Shown: positions 1-7,818, counted from the stretch's first letter. The stretch: 17,373 bases of DNA from Phycisphaerae bacterium (GCA_021736615.1 JAIPFN010000114.1:1-17373); one strand, 5' to 3'. Notes: a model not told the origin generated them from the sequence alone. Numbers and translations are program-made.

Positions 1-46
1 CCACACGAGCCTTAAATTCCTTACCAAAATGCCGTCTTTTTGCCAT
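1..46 (-). CDS. IS3-family transposase OrfA, N-terminal fragment (runs off the window)
   Basis: The minus strand opens an ATG at position 46 and reads MAKRRHFGKEFKARV up to the window edge. The pattern of a short basic start followed by F-x-x-E-F-K-A-(R/K)-V is typical of the first helix of the OrfA helix-turn-helix protein of IS3-family insertion sequences, which binds the element ends and is joined to OrfB by frameshifting. A purine-rich AGGGG lies about 10 bases before the ATG, and an extended -10 box sits further upstream. Only 15 codons are visible, so the family call rests on this short motif and neither the DDE domain nor the frameshift site can be checked. It could be a stand-alone OrfA-like remnant. 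Confidence 0.6.
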   Translation of the reverse strand, partial: MAKRRHFGKEFKARV

Positions 47-81
47 AACTCTAACCCCTACAAGAACTTAATGATGCTTTA

Positions 82-90
82 ATTATAGCA
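82..90 (-). promoter_or_regulatory. Extended -10 promoter for the transposase fragment
   Basis: The minus strand carries TGCTATAAT, a perfect TATAAT with the extended TGn element, 36 bases before the OrfA start codon. No good -35 hexamer stands 17 bases upstream, which is normal for extended -10 promoters. Confidence 0.4.
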
Positions 91-228
91 CATCATACAA
101 CCTTATACCATGGTTTGATTTCTGGGGAGTATTATAAACAATATTAAAATCGTATTACAAGCAGTAAAAATGCCTATCAAACCGACTTGAGCGAGTTTTT
201 TTAGTTGCACCAGAAGCGAGGCAGCGCA

Positions 229-260
229 CCTGTCGCATCGTAGCAAAGCGAAGAAGGGAA
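229..260 (-). repeat. Short dispersed repeat B, copy 1
   Basis: The reverse complement of this stretch matches 10648-10679 at about 26 of 32 aligned positions, including a shared 13-mer TCTTCGCTTTGCT. The two copies are in opposite orientation and both are intergenic, one between the IS fragment and the PKD-protein gene, the other between thrS and infC. No coding potential is apparent. Confidence 0.5.
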
Positions 261-280
261 GGCGGAAAGGCCGTTTCCTT

Positions 281-340
281 CATTATACATTATACAATTG
301 TCATTATTCATTTCAAACTGACCGAATCGGTCAGTTTGAG
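281..340 (-). repeat. Partial copy of the MITE family (inverted relative to 7882-8051)
   Basis: This stretch aligns to the reverse complement of 7882-7940 with three mismatches and one gap over 60 positions. It ends in TCGGTCAGTTTGAG, the same terminal repeat, and includes an almost perfect palindrome at 313-339 (13-base arms around a single A). The sequence further inside (about 177-280) does not match the complete element clearly, except for a short GC-rich hairpin at a similar place, so this is either an internally diverged relative or a truncated copy. Confidence 0.75.
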
Positions 341-419
341 TAATGTAAACCTGCCTGATCCAACATTCAAATACAGGCATGAAAAAAATTATTTTTTACA
401 TATTTCTGCCATTTTACTC

Positions 420-448
420 TTGTAATTATTGGACGACTGCAATATTAT
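420..448 (+). promoter_or_regulatory. Candidate sigma-70 promoter for the PKD/anchor-D gene
   Basis: TTGTAA (420-425) and TATTAT (443-448) are separated by 17 bases. Transcription would begin near 455, giving a leader of about 110 bases before the ATG at 566. The -35 box is weak (4 of 6) and the -10 good (5 of 6). Confidence 0.4.
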
Positions 449-565
449 CGGAAGTGGTATTTGTTCACAAGTATAGTAATGTTGTTTTTTAAGGAGACTA
501 AATATAGGATAACAGAATACGGTGAGAGGAAAGTAAATCAATATTTTTATTTAAGGATAAGTAAT

Positions 566-2053
566 ATGTATTCAAAAAAGCTTGTTATTTTTATAATGTT
601 TAGTTGTATTTCTTTCGGTGTTGCAAATTCAACCCTCTTAGCTGATCCCCAGTCGTCTATAGATATCAGTGAAGCTGTAATCGGTGACCTGTTTATCAAC
701 GGTGATTGGGATAATCCCAACAGCACTACGGATTACGATTTTGTTAATTTCCTGCCGGGAGCATCAACTTCAGGTTACATACAAATAAATGCAGGCGGCG
801 AAGTCCACCTCTACGGCGGGACATTCGATACTGAATTCGGTGCCGCTTTTGAGGGTTTTGTTGAACTGGGTATGGCAGAAGGAGTTCTAGTTATTCACGG
901 CACAGATTTCTGGGTAGGAGAAGAACCAGTACCGCAAGGTACGACAACTATTGATCTTAATCCGTCTACCACAACATATCCTGCCGGAATTTACGGTTTT
1001 CATAATGTTCAATGGATGCATCACGACGGAACAGTTTATAATATCTGGATGGCTGCAGACGTTCCTGTAAATCTTTCAAATGAGCCTTTCGGTGGTTCCG
1101 AGCCGGAAAACCAGGCTCCTGTTGCAAACGCCGGCGGCCCTTATACTGCCAGCTCCGTAGACGGCGGCCCTGTCGCTGTAGATCTTACAGCAGCCGCAAG
1201 CACTGACCCGGACGGTCAAGTTGTTGCATGGAATTGGGATCTTGACAATGACGGCGAATATGAAACAAGTGCTCAGATAGTAAACATCAACAGTTTCCCC
1301 GTAGGAACTTCTACTGTCGGTTTGGTAGTAGTTGACAATCTCGGCCTCCAAAGCGAACCTGTCACTACGACAGTAACAGTAACAAAATTAGATCCCGAGA
1401 TAGAAGTATACCCCGCCGGTTTGACGTATGATTACGGCGATATCGAAGTTGGACTCAGCGAAACGTATGTAGTCCAGATCGTAAACTCCGGACAAGGAAA
1501 CCTGAACATATCAGCTATAACTCTTACAGGCAGTGCGGATTTCCAGATTACATCCGAGCCTGATAAAATTGACGGAGTAGTTGTAATAGCTCCCGATGAA
1601 GCGGCATCCACTGACATTGAGATAACATTTACCCCGTCTACTGATGACACATTGCTCCAGGCAACCCTGACAATCACCAGCGACGATGCCGACGAACCGG
1701 CTGTCTCTGTACTATTGTCCGGTCTAGGCGTAATAGTTGAAATCCCAGTCGAACAGCAGATCGCCAACACGATAGCTTTCTTCAACCAGTCTGTTGAAGA
1801 TGGAACGATCCTCGGATACGCTCCGAAAGCAAATCCCAAAACTATCGCAAACCGCTTAAAGGCAATGGGTAACATGCTAAAATCTGCTGGAAGGCTAATC
1901 GAAATCGGCGAGACACAAACAGCCATCACCCAGCTTGAGAGCATAGCCAAAAAGACAGATGGTCAAAAAAGCCCGCCCGACTTCGTAGTAGGTGACGGCG
2001 TAGCCGAGTTGAACCAGAGAGTAAACGACTTGATAGAAGCCTTATCTCAGTAA
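566..2053 (+). CDS. Secreted PKD / choice-of-anchor-D protein with FIMAH-like C-terminus
   Basis: A 495-residue exported protein of unknown role. I start it at 566 rather than the in-frame 461 because AAGGA lies 8 bases before 566, and the protein then opens with MYSKK, a hydrophobic stretch and a plausible cleavage site near the LLADP segment, as in a signal peptide. Residues about 30-175 are a beta-rich region I do not recognise. Residues 182-275 look like a PKD-type domain (NQAPVANAGGPY, then WDLDNDGEYET). Residues 274-389 look like a HYDIN/ASPM-type choice-of-anchor-D domain (F-G-x-I-E-V-G-like opening, ending VSVLLSGLG). Residues 394-495 are helical and resemble the FIMAH repeat-like module found at the ends of some exported proteins (AFFNQSVEDG, then a long amphipathic helix). 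No catalytic motif is seen. A surface adhesion or matrix role is an inference. It is a single-gene unit with its own promoter and terminator. Confidence 0.85.
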   Translation: MYSKKLVIFIMFSCISFGVANSTLLADPQSSIDISEAVIGDLFINGDWDNPNSTTDYDFVNFLPGASTSGYIQINAGGEVHLYGGTFDTEFGAAFEGFVELGMAEGVLVIHGTDFWVGEEPVPQGTTTIDLNPSTTTYPAGIYGFHNVQWMHHDGTVYNIWMAADVPVNLSNEPFGGSEPENQAPVANAGGPYTASSVDGGPVAVDLTAAASTDPDGQVVAWNWDLDNDGEYETSAQIVNINSFPVGTSTVGLVVVDNLGLQSEPVTTTVTVTKLDPEIEVYPAGLTYDYGDIEVGLSETYVVQIVNSGQGNLNISAITLTGSADFQITSEPDKIDGVVVIAPDEAASTDIEITFTPSTDDTLLQATLTITSDDADEPAVSVLLSGLGVIVEIPVEQQIANTIAFFNQSVEDGTILGYAPKANPKTIANRLKAMGNMLKSAGRLIEIGETQTAITQLESIAKKTDGQKSPPDFVVGDGVAELNQRVNDLIEALSQ

Positions 2054-2079
2054 AAAAACAACAAAACCAACAAATACCA

Positions 2080-2112
2080 AAGGGCCGACCAAAAATCGGC
2101 CCTTCTTTTTTA
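2080..2112 (+). terminator. Rho-independent terminator of the PKD/anchor-D gene
   Basis: A 9-bp perfect stem (AAGGGCCGA with TCGGCCCTT, 2080-2088 and 2096-2104) with a 7-base loop is followed by CTTTTTTATA. It lies 27 bases past the stop codon. Confidence 0.9.
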
Positions 2113-2118
2113 TAATTA

Positions 2119-2138
2119 CTCAAACTGAGCGAAAACAG
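2119..2138 (+). repeat. Lone end of the MITE family
   Basis: CTCAAACTGAGCGAAAACAG matches the inward reading of the 8051 end of the complete element at 18 of 20 positions. No partner end is visible within about 300 bases, so it is probably a decayed copy, though chance similarity is not excluded. Confidence 0.4.
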
Positions 2139-2273
2139 AAAGCTGCTGTGCGGTAAATTAAGTTTTATATAATATAACTGCCTGAATTTGTATCATTATT
2201 TGGCAGGAAAATACACCGCTGAAAAGGTTGAAAATTCTAAATTCTGGACATTGTCGACATTTCCCACCTATGG

Positions 2274-2382
2274 TTTTTGGCCGTTTTGGCCGGAAAAATT
2301 GCCCAAAAAACGTCAAAAATTTGCATTTTTTCACGTTTTTGCTCGCTTTTTGGTCACTTTTGCGAACTTTTGAGCATTTTTT
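2274..2382. other. Phased A/T tracts, predicted curved DNA
   Basis: Eleven runs of four to six A or T start at 2274, 2284, 2294, 2305, 2315, 2326, 2336, 2347, 2358, 2368 and 2377, with spacings of 9 to 11 bases and a mean of 10.3. Runs of this length repeating once per helical turn are the textbook arrangement for intrinsic DNA curvature. Short open frames overlap it but have no ribosome site and biased, low-complexity translations, so I regard it as non-coding. Confidence 0.7.
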
Positions 2383-2649
2383 GTCGGCGAAGATTCGAGG
2401 AAACTAAATTCAACAAAGGTAGTATACCTGTTTTAAGGGTACATGTTTTAAGTTCTATGAGTAAAGTTTTAATATTCTGGATTTGGTGTTTGGGTGAAAT
2501 TTTTTCGGGGGAACCACAGCGGGCAGATTGTATTATAGTATATGCATAGCTGTAACACCTCTTAATGGCATAGTCAATATAAATGATAGACCAGGAAGTA
2601 ATACCGCCCAGCTAAATTACCTATTCGACTTTGAATGTCGGCCGAAGTT
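2383..2649. other. Gene-free spacer between convergent genes
   Basis: I see no credible gene, RNA gene or strong terminator here. A nine-base direct repeat (TGTTTTAAG) occurs twice between about 2428 and 2453. The stop codon of the next gene (minus strand) overlaps a 7-bp hairpin at 2652-2669 that lacks a T-tail. Confidence 0.4.
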
Positions 2650-5373
2650 TTAGTTTACTGCGGTAAACTTTAAACTCACATTTGAAATCGAATCGAGCTT
2701 GAGCCAGACAACAAGCTTTTTTATTCCGTCCGTATCGCGCGTTATGCCCTGCCTGAAAGACTCACCGGAAGGTATTTCATTTCCATTAACTGCGAGGCGG
2801 CATTTGGTTTCACCTGGCCAATCTTTTATAACAAAGCATGGATTATAAATCGGTGTATCTTTTGACCCATCCAAAACAAAGGAAATCGAGTTTGACTTTG
2901 CTGTAAGCCGGTATGCTCGCTCGCTTTGAATGTATCCGCTGCTCTGGCACCCCTTAATATTCTGAATCTTCGGGGGGCGATTCCAGGATTTTGCAAGGGG
3001 AATAAGACTCGTCGCCGCCTTGTCGGTAAAACCGTACATAACAAAGCTGCCTGTTCCACGTGCGCCTCCGATAGCGGCATGGGTAACACGGTCGTCAGAT
3101 ACAGCGTATCTGCCGTCGGAGGGATTCAGTCCGACAGGCCAGTGATTCCATGGCCCGGCGAAGGAGTCAGGTGTATGTTTCGATTGCTCGCCGCCGCCCC
3201 ACTGCTGAATTTTAACCCCTTCCCGATATATAACAAAAACTTTCCAATCCGATTTGAAATTTATTACCTTTATACAGGCATCCTCGATAGGGTTGCCGGG
3301 GACATGGTTCGGCAGTTTCCACGTCAGGTCGGCACTTTGACCGTCAAGATTGGCCACCGACAAAGCCGTAAGGCTAAGATTGTCAAGACAGGTTGTGCCC
3401 GGCTGACTCAAAAACTGGGTGTCATGCCAGCCGCCTTTGGCACGGGCGACATAACGGACGCCTGCGCCGTCGGGGTAGATGGTATAATATTCGTCGGCCC
3501 AAACATCCGGGCCTGGAAAAATGTACCCTACGTCAATCGAGGGATATCGCCAATGAACGACAACACGTGCATCAGTGTTTTCTATCAGCCGCACATGACC
3601 AAACCTTCCGCGTTTGTCGGCCATATGCTCGGCACAGCCGTGCGGTCCGCCGATCTCGGAGCTTTGATCGGACATCCAACGGTTATTTTCAGTCACCCAC
3701 CCGGAACCGAAATTGGTACCTTGCCAGAACACGACATTTGCCGGCAATGCATCAAAGCGGACGACAATGTCCCTGTACGCACTGGCTCTCCACAGGTCAT
3801 CCCATAATTCGTGATACTTCAATGTCTTGCAGCTTGCGCCGAATTTTTCTGCCGGCTTACCTGTTACATCTCCAGGAAGAATCCTTCGGTCAAGAGTGAC
3901 AGAGTTTGCCGATTCGGCAGAGGGCCGCATCTTCGAATAGGATTGACCTATATCGCCGGCGCTCAAAGCCCGGTCATAAATTTTGACCTCGTCAATTAAA
4001 CCTTCAATTCCGTAAATAATCGCCAGATTGTTCTTTACCGCAAAATCACTGTGCGATACGGGGTCCGAAATTCTCTGCGGATCGCCATTTAACCCGACAA
4101 GTACATCCCTGTCCGGCAGTTCAACAGGGCCTGACGCATCAACGCGGTCGATCAGCTTGCCATCCATATAAAGCGACATGCTGCCGCTGCCGTAGACACC
4201 GGCAAGATGAACCCACCTGTATGTCGGAATTACATATTTGCTGTTAACTGTCTCTTTGTGCTCGACGACACCGCCGCCTGCCTGCTTGCCGTTGACCTTG
4301 AAAATTGGTCTGCCGTAAGGATCGATACCAAGCATATACCCTTTCATTTTCCACGGACGATAAACATATTGATCTCGATAACCATGCTTATAGGCCTCCT
4401 GCGAAATCACTTCACCGGCTGACTGATGCACAATCCCCGCATCGTTCCATGGATAGGCTCCAACAACAACCCATGCCTCTAAAGTAAGTTCATTAGTTAT
4501 ACGGGGAGCCTTTTCTTTTGGAAGGGTTACTTTTGAAAAGTAACCGTCAAAACCCAGAGCGGTGCCCGATATACCCGGTTTCCACAGGGTTTTGCTGCCG
4601 TCGATATTACAGCGCGTACCGTTGACATTTTCTATGGTTATATACTTGTCGGATTTTATTCTCTTGCCAAGGCCTTCATCGAATTTAAAGCATGCCGAGG
4701 GGGACCGGCCAGCAGTTTCTTTAAGTACCCTGCCCTGAACCGCCCTTTCCGGTCTTTCGGATTGACGGGCCGGTGTCAATGAATGTTCTTTAATCCCGCC
4801 GTTTGTAAGCTGAAGCTTTTGCACTATCACGTTATCGGGATTCTCAAAATCTTCCAGTCTTTTCGTGCCGGTTTTAATACTGCGTACAACCATTCCGTCA
4901 GGAGTAATAGCGAATAGTTCATGAATCTTTTCTGTTATTACAATGCTTTGAGGATCAGGGACATGGCACCAATGGATAAGAATCTGGTCAGGTTCGTTCT
5001 TGATGATACGCACATAAGAGCAGAGGCACATCGGGTCAGGTTTGCAATCGACGAGAGGTTTTAAAGGATATTTGCCGTTGGGAGTCTCCAGGCATGGAAG
5101 ATAGCAAGTCTCCCTGCCGAATACAAGTTTTCTGTTGTCGTCCAAATGAACCACTATGTCCGCATATTTGCCGGTTATGGCAGTATCAGGAATCCTGCGC
5201 TCTCTTATGTCAAGTTTGCCTTTATTGTGAAACGGAACATTCATATGAACCTCAGTAAGAGGTATCTTATAATCCAGCCTTGTATAATAAGCATAAAAGC
5301 CCGAGTCTTTGGCTTCGGACAAAACAGCCGAATACATCACAACCATAAACATCAATATAATTGACTTTTTCAA
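2650..5373 (-). CDS. Secreted LamG-domain protein with two related flanking halves
   Basis: A 907-residue exported protein. The start codon is TTG at 5373, supported by a strong AAAGGAG six bases upstream and a signal peptide starting MKKSIILMFMVVMYS (cleavage near SEAKD). Residues about 226-480 form a LamG/concanavalin-A-like lectin domain: ACFKFDEG opening, LTLEAWV, RWVHLAGVYG, MSLYMDGKLI, and the closing GLIDEVKIYDRAL. The regions before (about 65-175) and after (about 530-660) resemble one another: YADIVVHLDD/YRDIVVRFDA, YVRIIKN/HVRLIEN, ILIHWC/VVVHWR and ITPDGMVVR/IYPDGAGVR. The lectin thus appears inserted between duplicated beta-rich modules. I do not recognise the duplicated module or a catalytic site. 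Binding or processing of an extracellular polysaccharide is an inference from LamG. It has its own promoter candidate and a purine-rich leader. Confidence 0.88.
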   Translation of the reverse strand: MKKSIILMFMVVMYSAVLSEAKDSGFYAYYTRLDYKIPLTEVHMNVPFHNKGKLDIRERRIPDTAITGKYADIVVHLDDNRKLVFGRETCYLPCLETPNGKYPLKPLVDCKPDPMCLCSYVRIIKNEPDQILIHWCHVPDPQSIVITEKIHELFAITPDGMVVRSIKTGTKRLEDFENPDNVIVQKLQLTNGGIKEHSLTPARQSERPERAVQGRVLKETAGRSPSACFKFDEGLGKRIKSDKYITIENVNGTRCNIDGSKTLWKPGISGTALGFDGYFSKVTLPKEKAPRITNELTLEAWVVVGAYPWNDAGIVHQSAGEVISQEAYKHGYRDQYVYRPWKMKGYMLGIDPYGRPIFKVNGKQAGGGVVEHKETVNSKYVIPTYRWVHLAGVYGSGSMSLYMDGKLIDRVDASGPVELPDRDVLVGLNGDPQRISDPVSHSDFAVKNNLAIIYGIEGLIDEVKIYDRALSAGDIGQSYSKMRPSAESANSVTLDRRILPGDVTGKPAEKFGASCKTLKYHELWDDLWRASAYRDIVVRFDALPANVVFWQGTNFGSGWVTENNRWMSDQSSEIGGPHGCAEHMADKRGRFGHVRLIENTDARVVVHWRYPSIDVGYIFPGPDVWADEYYTIYPDGAGVRYVARAKGGWHDTQFLSQPGTTCLDNLSLTALSVANLDGQSADLTWKLPNHVPGNPIEDACIKVINFKSDWKVFVIYREGVKIQQWGGGEQSKHTPDSFAGPWNHWPVGLNPSDGRYAVSDDRVTHAAIGGARGTGSFVMYGFTDKAATSLIPLAKSWNRPPKIQNIKGCQSSGYIQSERAYRLTAKSNSISFVLDGSKDTPIYNPCFVIKDWPGETKCRLAVNGNEIPSGESFRQGITRDTDGIKKLVVWLKLDSISNVSLKFTAVN

Positions 5374-5410
5374 AGCAAACTCCTTTCAAAAGTTAATGTT
5401 CTTGAAAACT

Positions 5411-5455
5411 TACCTCTTTTCTTTTCATTTTCCCCTGCTCTTTCTTTTTTTCTCC
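5411..5455 (-). other. Purine-rich 5' leader of the LamG gene
   Basis: On the minus strand these 45 bases are about 85 percent purine, ending some 38 bases before the TTG start. A small frame inside the leader (ATG at 5428, stop at 5393, MKRKEVSFQEH) is preceded by AGGGG and may be a leader peptide. A/G-rich leaders are also simply unstructured and favour ribosome loading. Confidence 0.3.
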
Positions 5456-5487
5456 AAAACATCTTTTGATGCTGCAACTAACTATGT

Positions 5488-5516
5488 CATATAATCACTG
5501 CTTTAAGCATTAACAA
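5488..5516 (-). promoter_or_regulatory. Candidate promoter of the LamG gene
   Basis: On the minus strand TTGTTA (5516-5511) and TATATG (5493-5488) are 17 bases apart. The leader would be about 108 bases. Each hexamer matches consensus at 4 of 6, so this is moderate evidence. Confidence 0.35.
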
Positions 5517-5610
5517 AGAAGTTTGGTACCGGTGTTTACTTTTTTGCAAACAGCAGAACGCCAGCGTTACGATGCTCATGTGCCTAAGACTTTGATCGAC
5601 TCGAATTATT

Positions 5611-5648
5611 AAAGGCTCCAGGAGTTTTTTAATTTCCCGGAGCCTTTT
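5611..5648. terminator. Hairpin terminator downstream of the transglutaminase-like gene
   Basis: A 9-bp perfect stem, AAAGGCTCC (5611-5619) with GGAGCCTTT (5639-5647), encloses a 19-base loop and lies 65 bases past the stop of the gene read from 7818. The T-rich tail is better on the plus strand (TTTTAATTTT) than on the minus strand (TTTAATAATT), so it may work in both directions or be a processed mRNA end. Confidence 0.55.
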
Positions 5649-5712
5649 AATTTTCCTGCATTACTAATTTGATATTTACCAGGATTTACCGCCAGGTACG
5701 GCTGTGCCGGAT

Positions 5713-7818
5713 TTAATTTACCGGTTTGAGCGTGAAGTCCCTGATGGTCAATCCTTTTAGACTTTCGTGATCGCGTGAGAAGGTCAGTACATTCCTGCCC
5801 TGGGCAAGGGCGATCTCTACCGGCTGAGTCTTATCCCACATGCCTACAGTATAAGGCAGAGCGATGTCAACCGGGTTGCTCGCGTTAGCCTTGACCGTAA
5901 GGTGCTGCTTCCAGCTCGGTGTTACCACCCGTGCGGTAAGTGCGTACTTGCCGGCTTTAGGTGCATCGAAGGTGTATTCGAAAGTCTGCGATCCACCGGT
6001 ACGGCTGTAATGCAGCTGCTTGCCGCCGAGGTTGCTCGGCATGAAGATGAGCTTGCCGGTACTCTTGGTGGGCTTGCTGGTAGCTGCTGCGGGAATGGTG
6101 ATCGTGCCGTCTCTGCCGACGGAGATAGTTTTGTCGGCTTTGGTTATAGCAGTCTTGATAATGTCAACCTTTTCCTTGGTCTCATTGGCCTCGCCAATGT
6201 CCGTACCTACTGCTGCAAGCGTTTTGGACTTTGCCTGTTCAATGATCGCACGCTGACGGTTGAGCGATAAACTGTCCCACATCCCGGAATCCTGAACAGT
6301 ACCTGCCGTCTTAGCACGCCATACCTGCATATAAGGCTTGCCGGTCATCCTTGCCTGTGTTAGAGCCAGGAAAAGAGTATCGGGTTTTCGACCTCGAGTG
6401 ACTGATTCGGGTTCGCTGACCCAGCCTTGACCCCAGCCGGCGCCAAGACAGATCACCCAGCCGTCGGGTGTCCAGTGTACCAGTGTGGCATGACCGGGCT
6501 GTGGACGAGCGGTTGTAGGTATACCGAAAGAACGCAGGATGAAACGTCCGAAGAACGCGCGCCGTCCGCAGACTCCGCCGTTCTTCAGAATATTCTGGAA
6601 AAACTGCAGATCGTCCTGGTCGTATTTGTTGTCTCCCGACCCGTACTTGATTTCGCTTCTGACCGACTCGACATAACGCCAGCGATAGTCTTTCTTTGAA
6701 ATCTGGTCCGGGCGATAATTGGCGAGCATCTGACGACCCCAGGTAAGAATCTCATCCGGTTCTTCGCCATTAACGACCATGCGGTAGTCCCATACGCTCA
6801 GAACCTTAAACGCCGGATCCAGTTCGCCGTTGAGGTAGGCCTTTTCGAAATGCAGGTAGCGGTTTACCGGGTCCACCGTTGCCGGAGCGTCGGTTCTGGC
6901 AACGGCGTTACGCTGTTTGATCGGTATTGCGTGCTCAAGGCTGGTGCCCAGTGCCAGTTTCTGCAGAACACCGCTCTTTGCCTTGCTGCTTGCCTTCTGA
7001 ATGTCGGTATAGATTTTCATTGCCTGACCGTACTTGCCCGCCTTGGCACCGCCGGCGACAGCGATCTGGATCATCAGATCATCATCGGCCAGGAGTTTAT
7101 TGATCAGTTCCCTCTGGGCAATTCCCTGCTGAGCAAATTCTGCCAGGCCGGCAGGTGTCGCTTCGGTCATGATCTGGTGTTTCGCCAGTTTCGCGTCAAG
7201 TTTGTCGCCGGCAAGGAAAGCATCTATGCCGAGTTCGCCGGCCGCTTTCAGCGAGTTGTCCTTGGCGGTGGCCAGATTCTCTTTGGCTGCCTCAAGCTGT
7301 CTGTCCCACTTCGGCTTTTGACTCATCGCATTGTCCAAAAATGCCTGACGCTCCTTAAGCGCGTCAAGACCATCCTGACGATTCTTCTGCCATTTGGCCA
7401 GCTCTTTCTGGGCTGCATCGCGTTCGGCTGGTGTTTTAGCTTTCTTGAGTATTGCTTTGGTATTTGCGATACCCTTGTCAGCACCGCCGATCCATTTGCC
7501 CTTGGCATGAGCGACCAAACCTTGCCCCTTTAAGATCTGCCCCATGTTATCCTGGGCGGCTTTAAGCGCCGCCTCGGCAGCCTTTTCGGCTTCAAGGGCC
7601 TTTAGATATGCAGAATTCTTCTGCTCGTCGATCTTCGGCAAGGCTTTGACAATTTCAGCCTTGAGAGAATTGAGTTGATCCGAATAGGCGGCGAGCAGCT
7701 TTTCGCCCACTTGCGTCAATGTCGCCGACACAGGCTTAGCCTTTTTCGCTGCCGTAGCACTTGAAATACAAATTGCCATTACGGCAAGAACTGCCAACTT
7801 TGCTATCTGCTTTTTCAT
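5713..7818 (-). CDS. Secreted transglutaminase-like protein with C-terminal carbohydrate-binding-like domain
   Basis: A 701-residue exported protein. ATG at 7818 follows AAAGGG eight bases upstream and opens a clear signal peptide (MKKQIAKLAVLAVMAICISS, cleavage near ATAAKK). Residues about 35-260 are rich in Ala, Lys, Gln and Glu and probably form long helices or coiled coil. Residues about 395-490 carry a transglutaminase-like core: NGGVCGRRAFF (Cys417), FGIPTTARPQPGHATLVHW (His443) and TPDGW (Asp452), the order Cys-His-Asp expected of the papain-like fold. Family members include proteases and peptidoglycan or protein cross-link enzymes, so the reaction cannot be read from sequence. Residues about 585-700 form a beta-rich module resembling CBM6/35-type domains (TFEYTFDAPKAGKYALTARV, then GRNVLTFSRD and GLTIRDFTLKPV). 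It stands alone, with a hairpin 65 bases downstream and a MITE 63 bases upstream of its start. Confidence 0.88.
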   Translation of the reverse strand: MKKQIAKLAVLAVMAICISSATAAKKAKPVSATLTQVGEKLLAAYSDQLNSLKAEIVKALPKIDEQKNSAYLKALEAEKAAEAALKAAQDNMGQILKGQGLVAHAKGKWIGGADKGIANTKAILKKAKTPAERDAAQKELAKWQKNRQDGLDALKERQAFLDNAMSQKPKWDRQLEAAKENLATAKDNSLKAAGELGIDAFLAGDKLDAKLAKHQIMTEATPAGLAEFAQQGIAQRELINKLLADDDLMIQIAVAGGAKAGKYGQAMKIYTDIQKASSKAKSGVLQKLALGTSLEHAIPIKQRNAVARTDAPATVDPVNRYLHFEKAYLNGELDPAFKVLSVWDYRMVVNGEEPDEILTWGRQMLANYRPDQISKKDYRWRYVESVRSEIKYGSGDNKYDQDDLQFFQNILKNGGVCGRRAFFGRFILRSFGIPTTARPQPGHATLVHWTPDGWVICLGAGWGQGWVSEPESVTRGRKPDTLFLALTQARMTGKPYMQVWRAKTAGTVQDSGMWDSLSLNRQRAIIEQAKSKTLAAVGTDIGEANETKEKVDIIKTAITKADKTISVGRDGTITIPAAATSKPTKSTGKLIFMPSNLGGKQLHYSRTGGSQTFEYTFDAPKAGKYALTARVVTPSWKQHLTVKANASNPVDIALPYTVGMWDKTQPVEIALAQGRNVLTFSRDHESLKGLTIRDFTLKPVN

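Larger units (their letters stand above)
1..140 (-). mobile_element. Probable end of an IS3-family insertion sequence
   Basis: The transposase start at 46 implies that the left end of an insertion sequence lies within roughly the next 60 to 130 bases. IS3-family ends usually begin with TG. A TG on the minus strand at 140-139, followed by TTTATAATACTCCCCAGAAA, is one candidate, but the other inverted repeat and the target duplication are outside the window. The boundary given is a guess. Confidence 0.3.

Noticed and set aside
461..565. Upstream start of the PKD/anchor-D gene at 461
   Set aside because: It has no ribosome site and would put a 35-residue polar extension before the signal peptide. 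The ATG at 566 has AAGGA at good spacing.
2188..2549. Two short overlapping plus-strand frames in the phased A/T region
   Set aside because: They lack ribosome sites, are rich in Phe and Lys due to the A/T tracts, and overlap in different frames, so they are probably composition artefacts.
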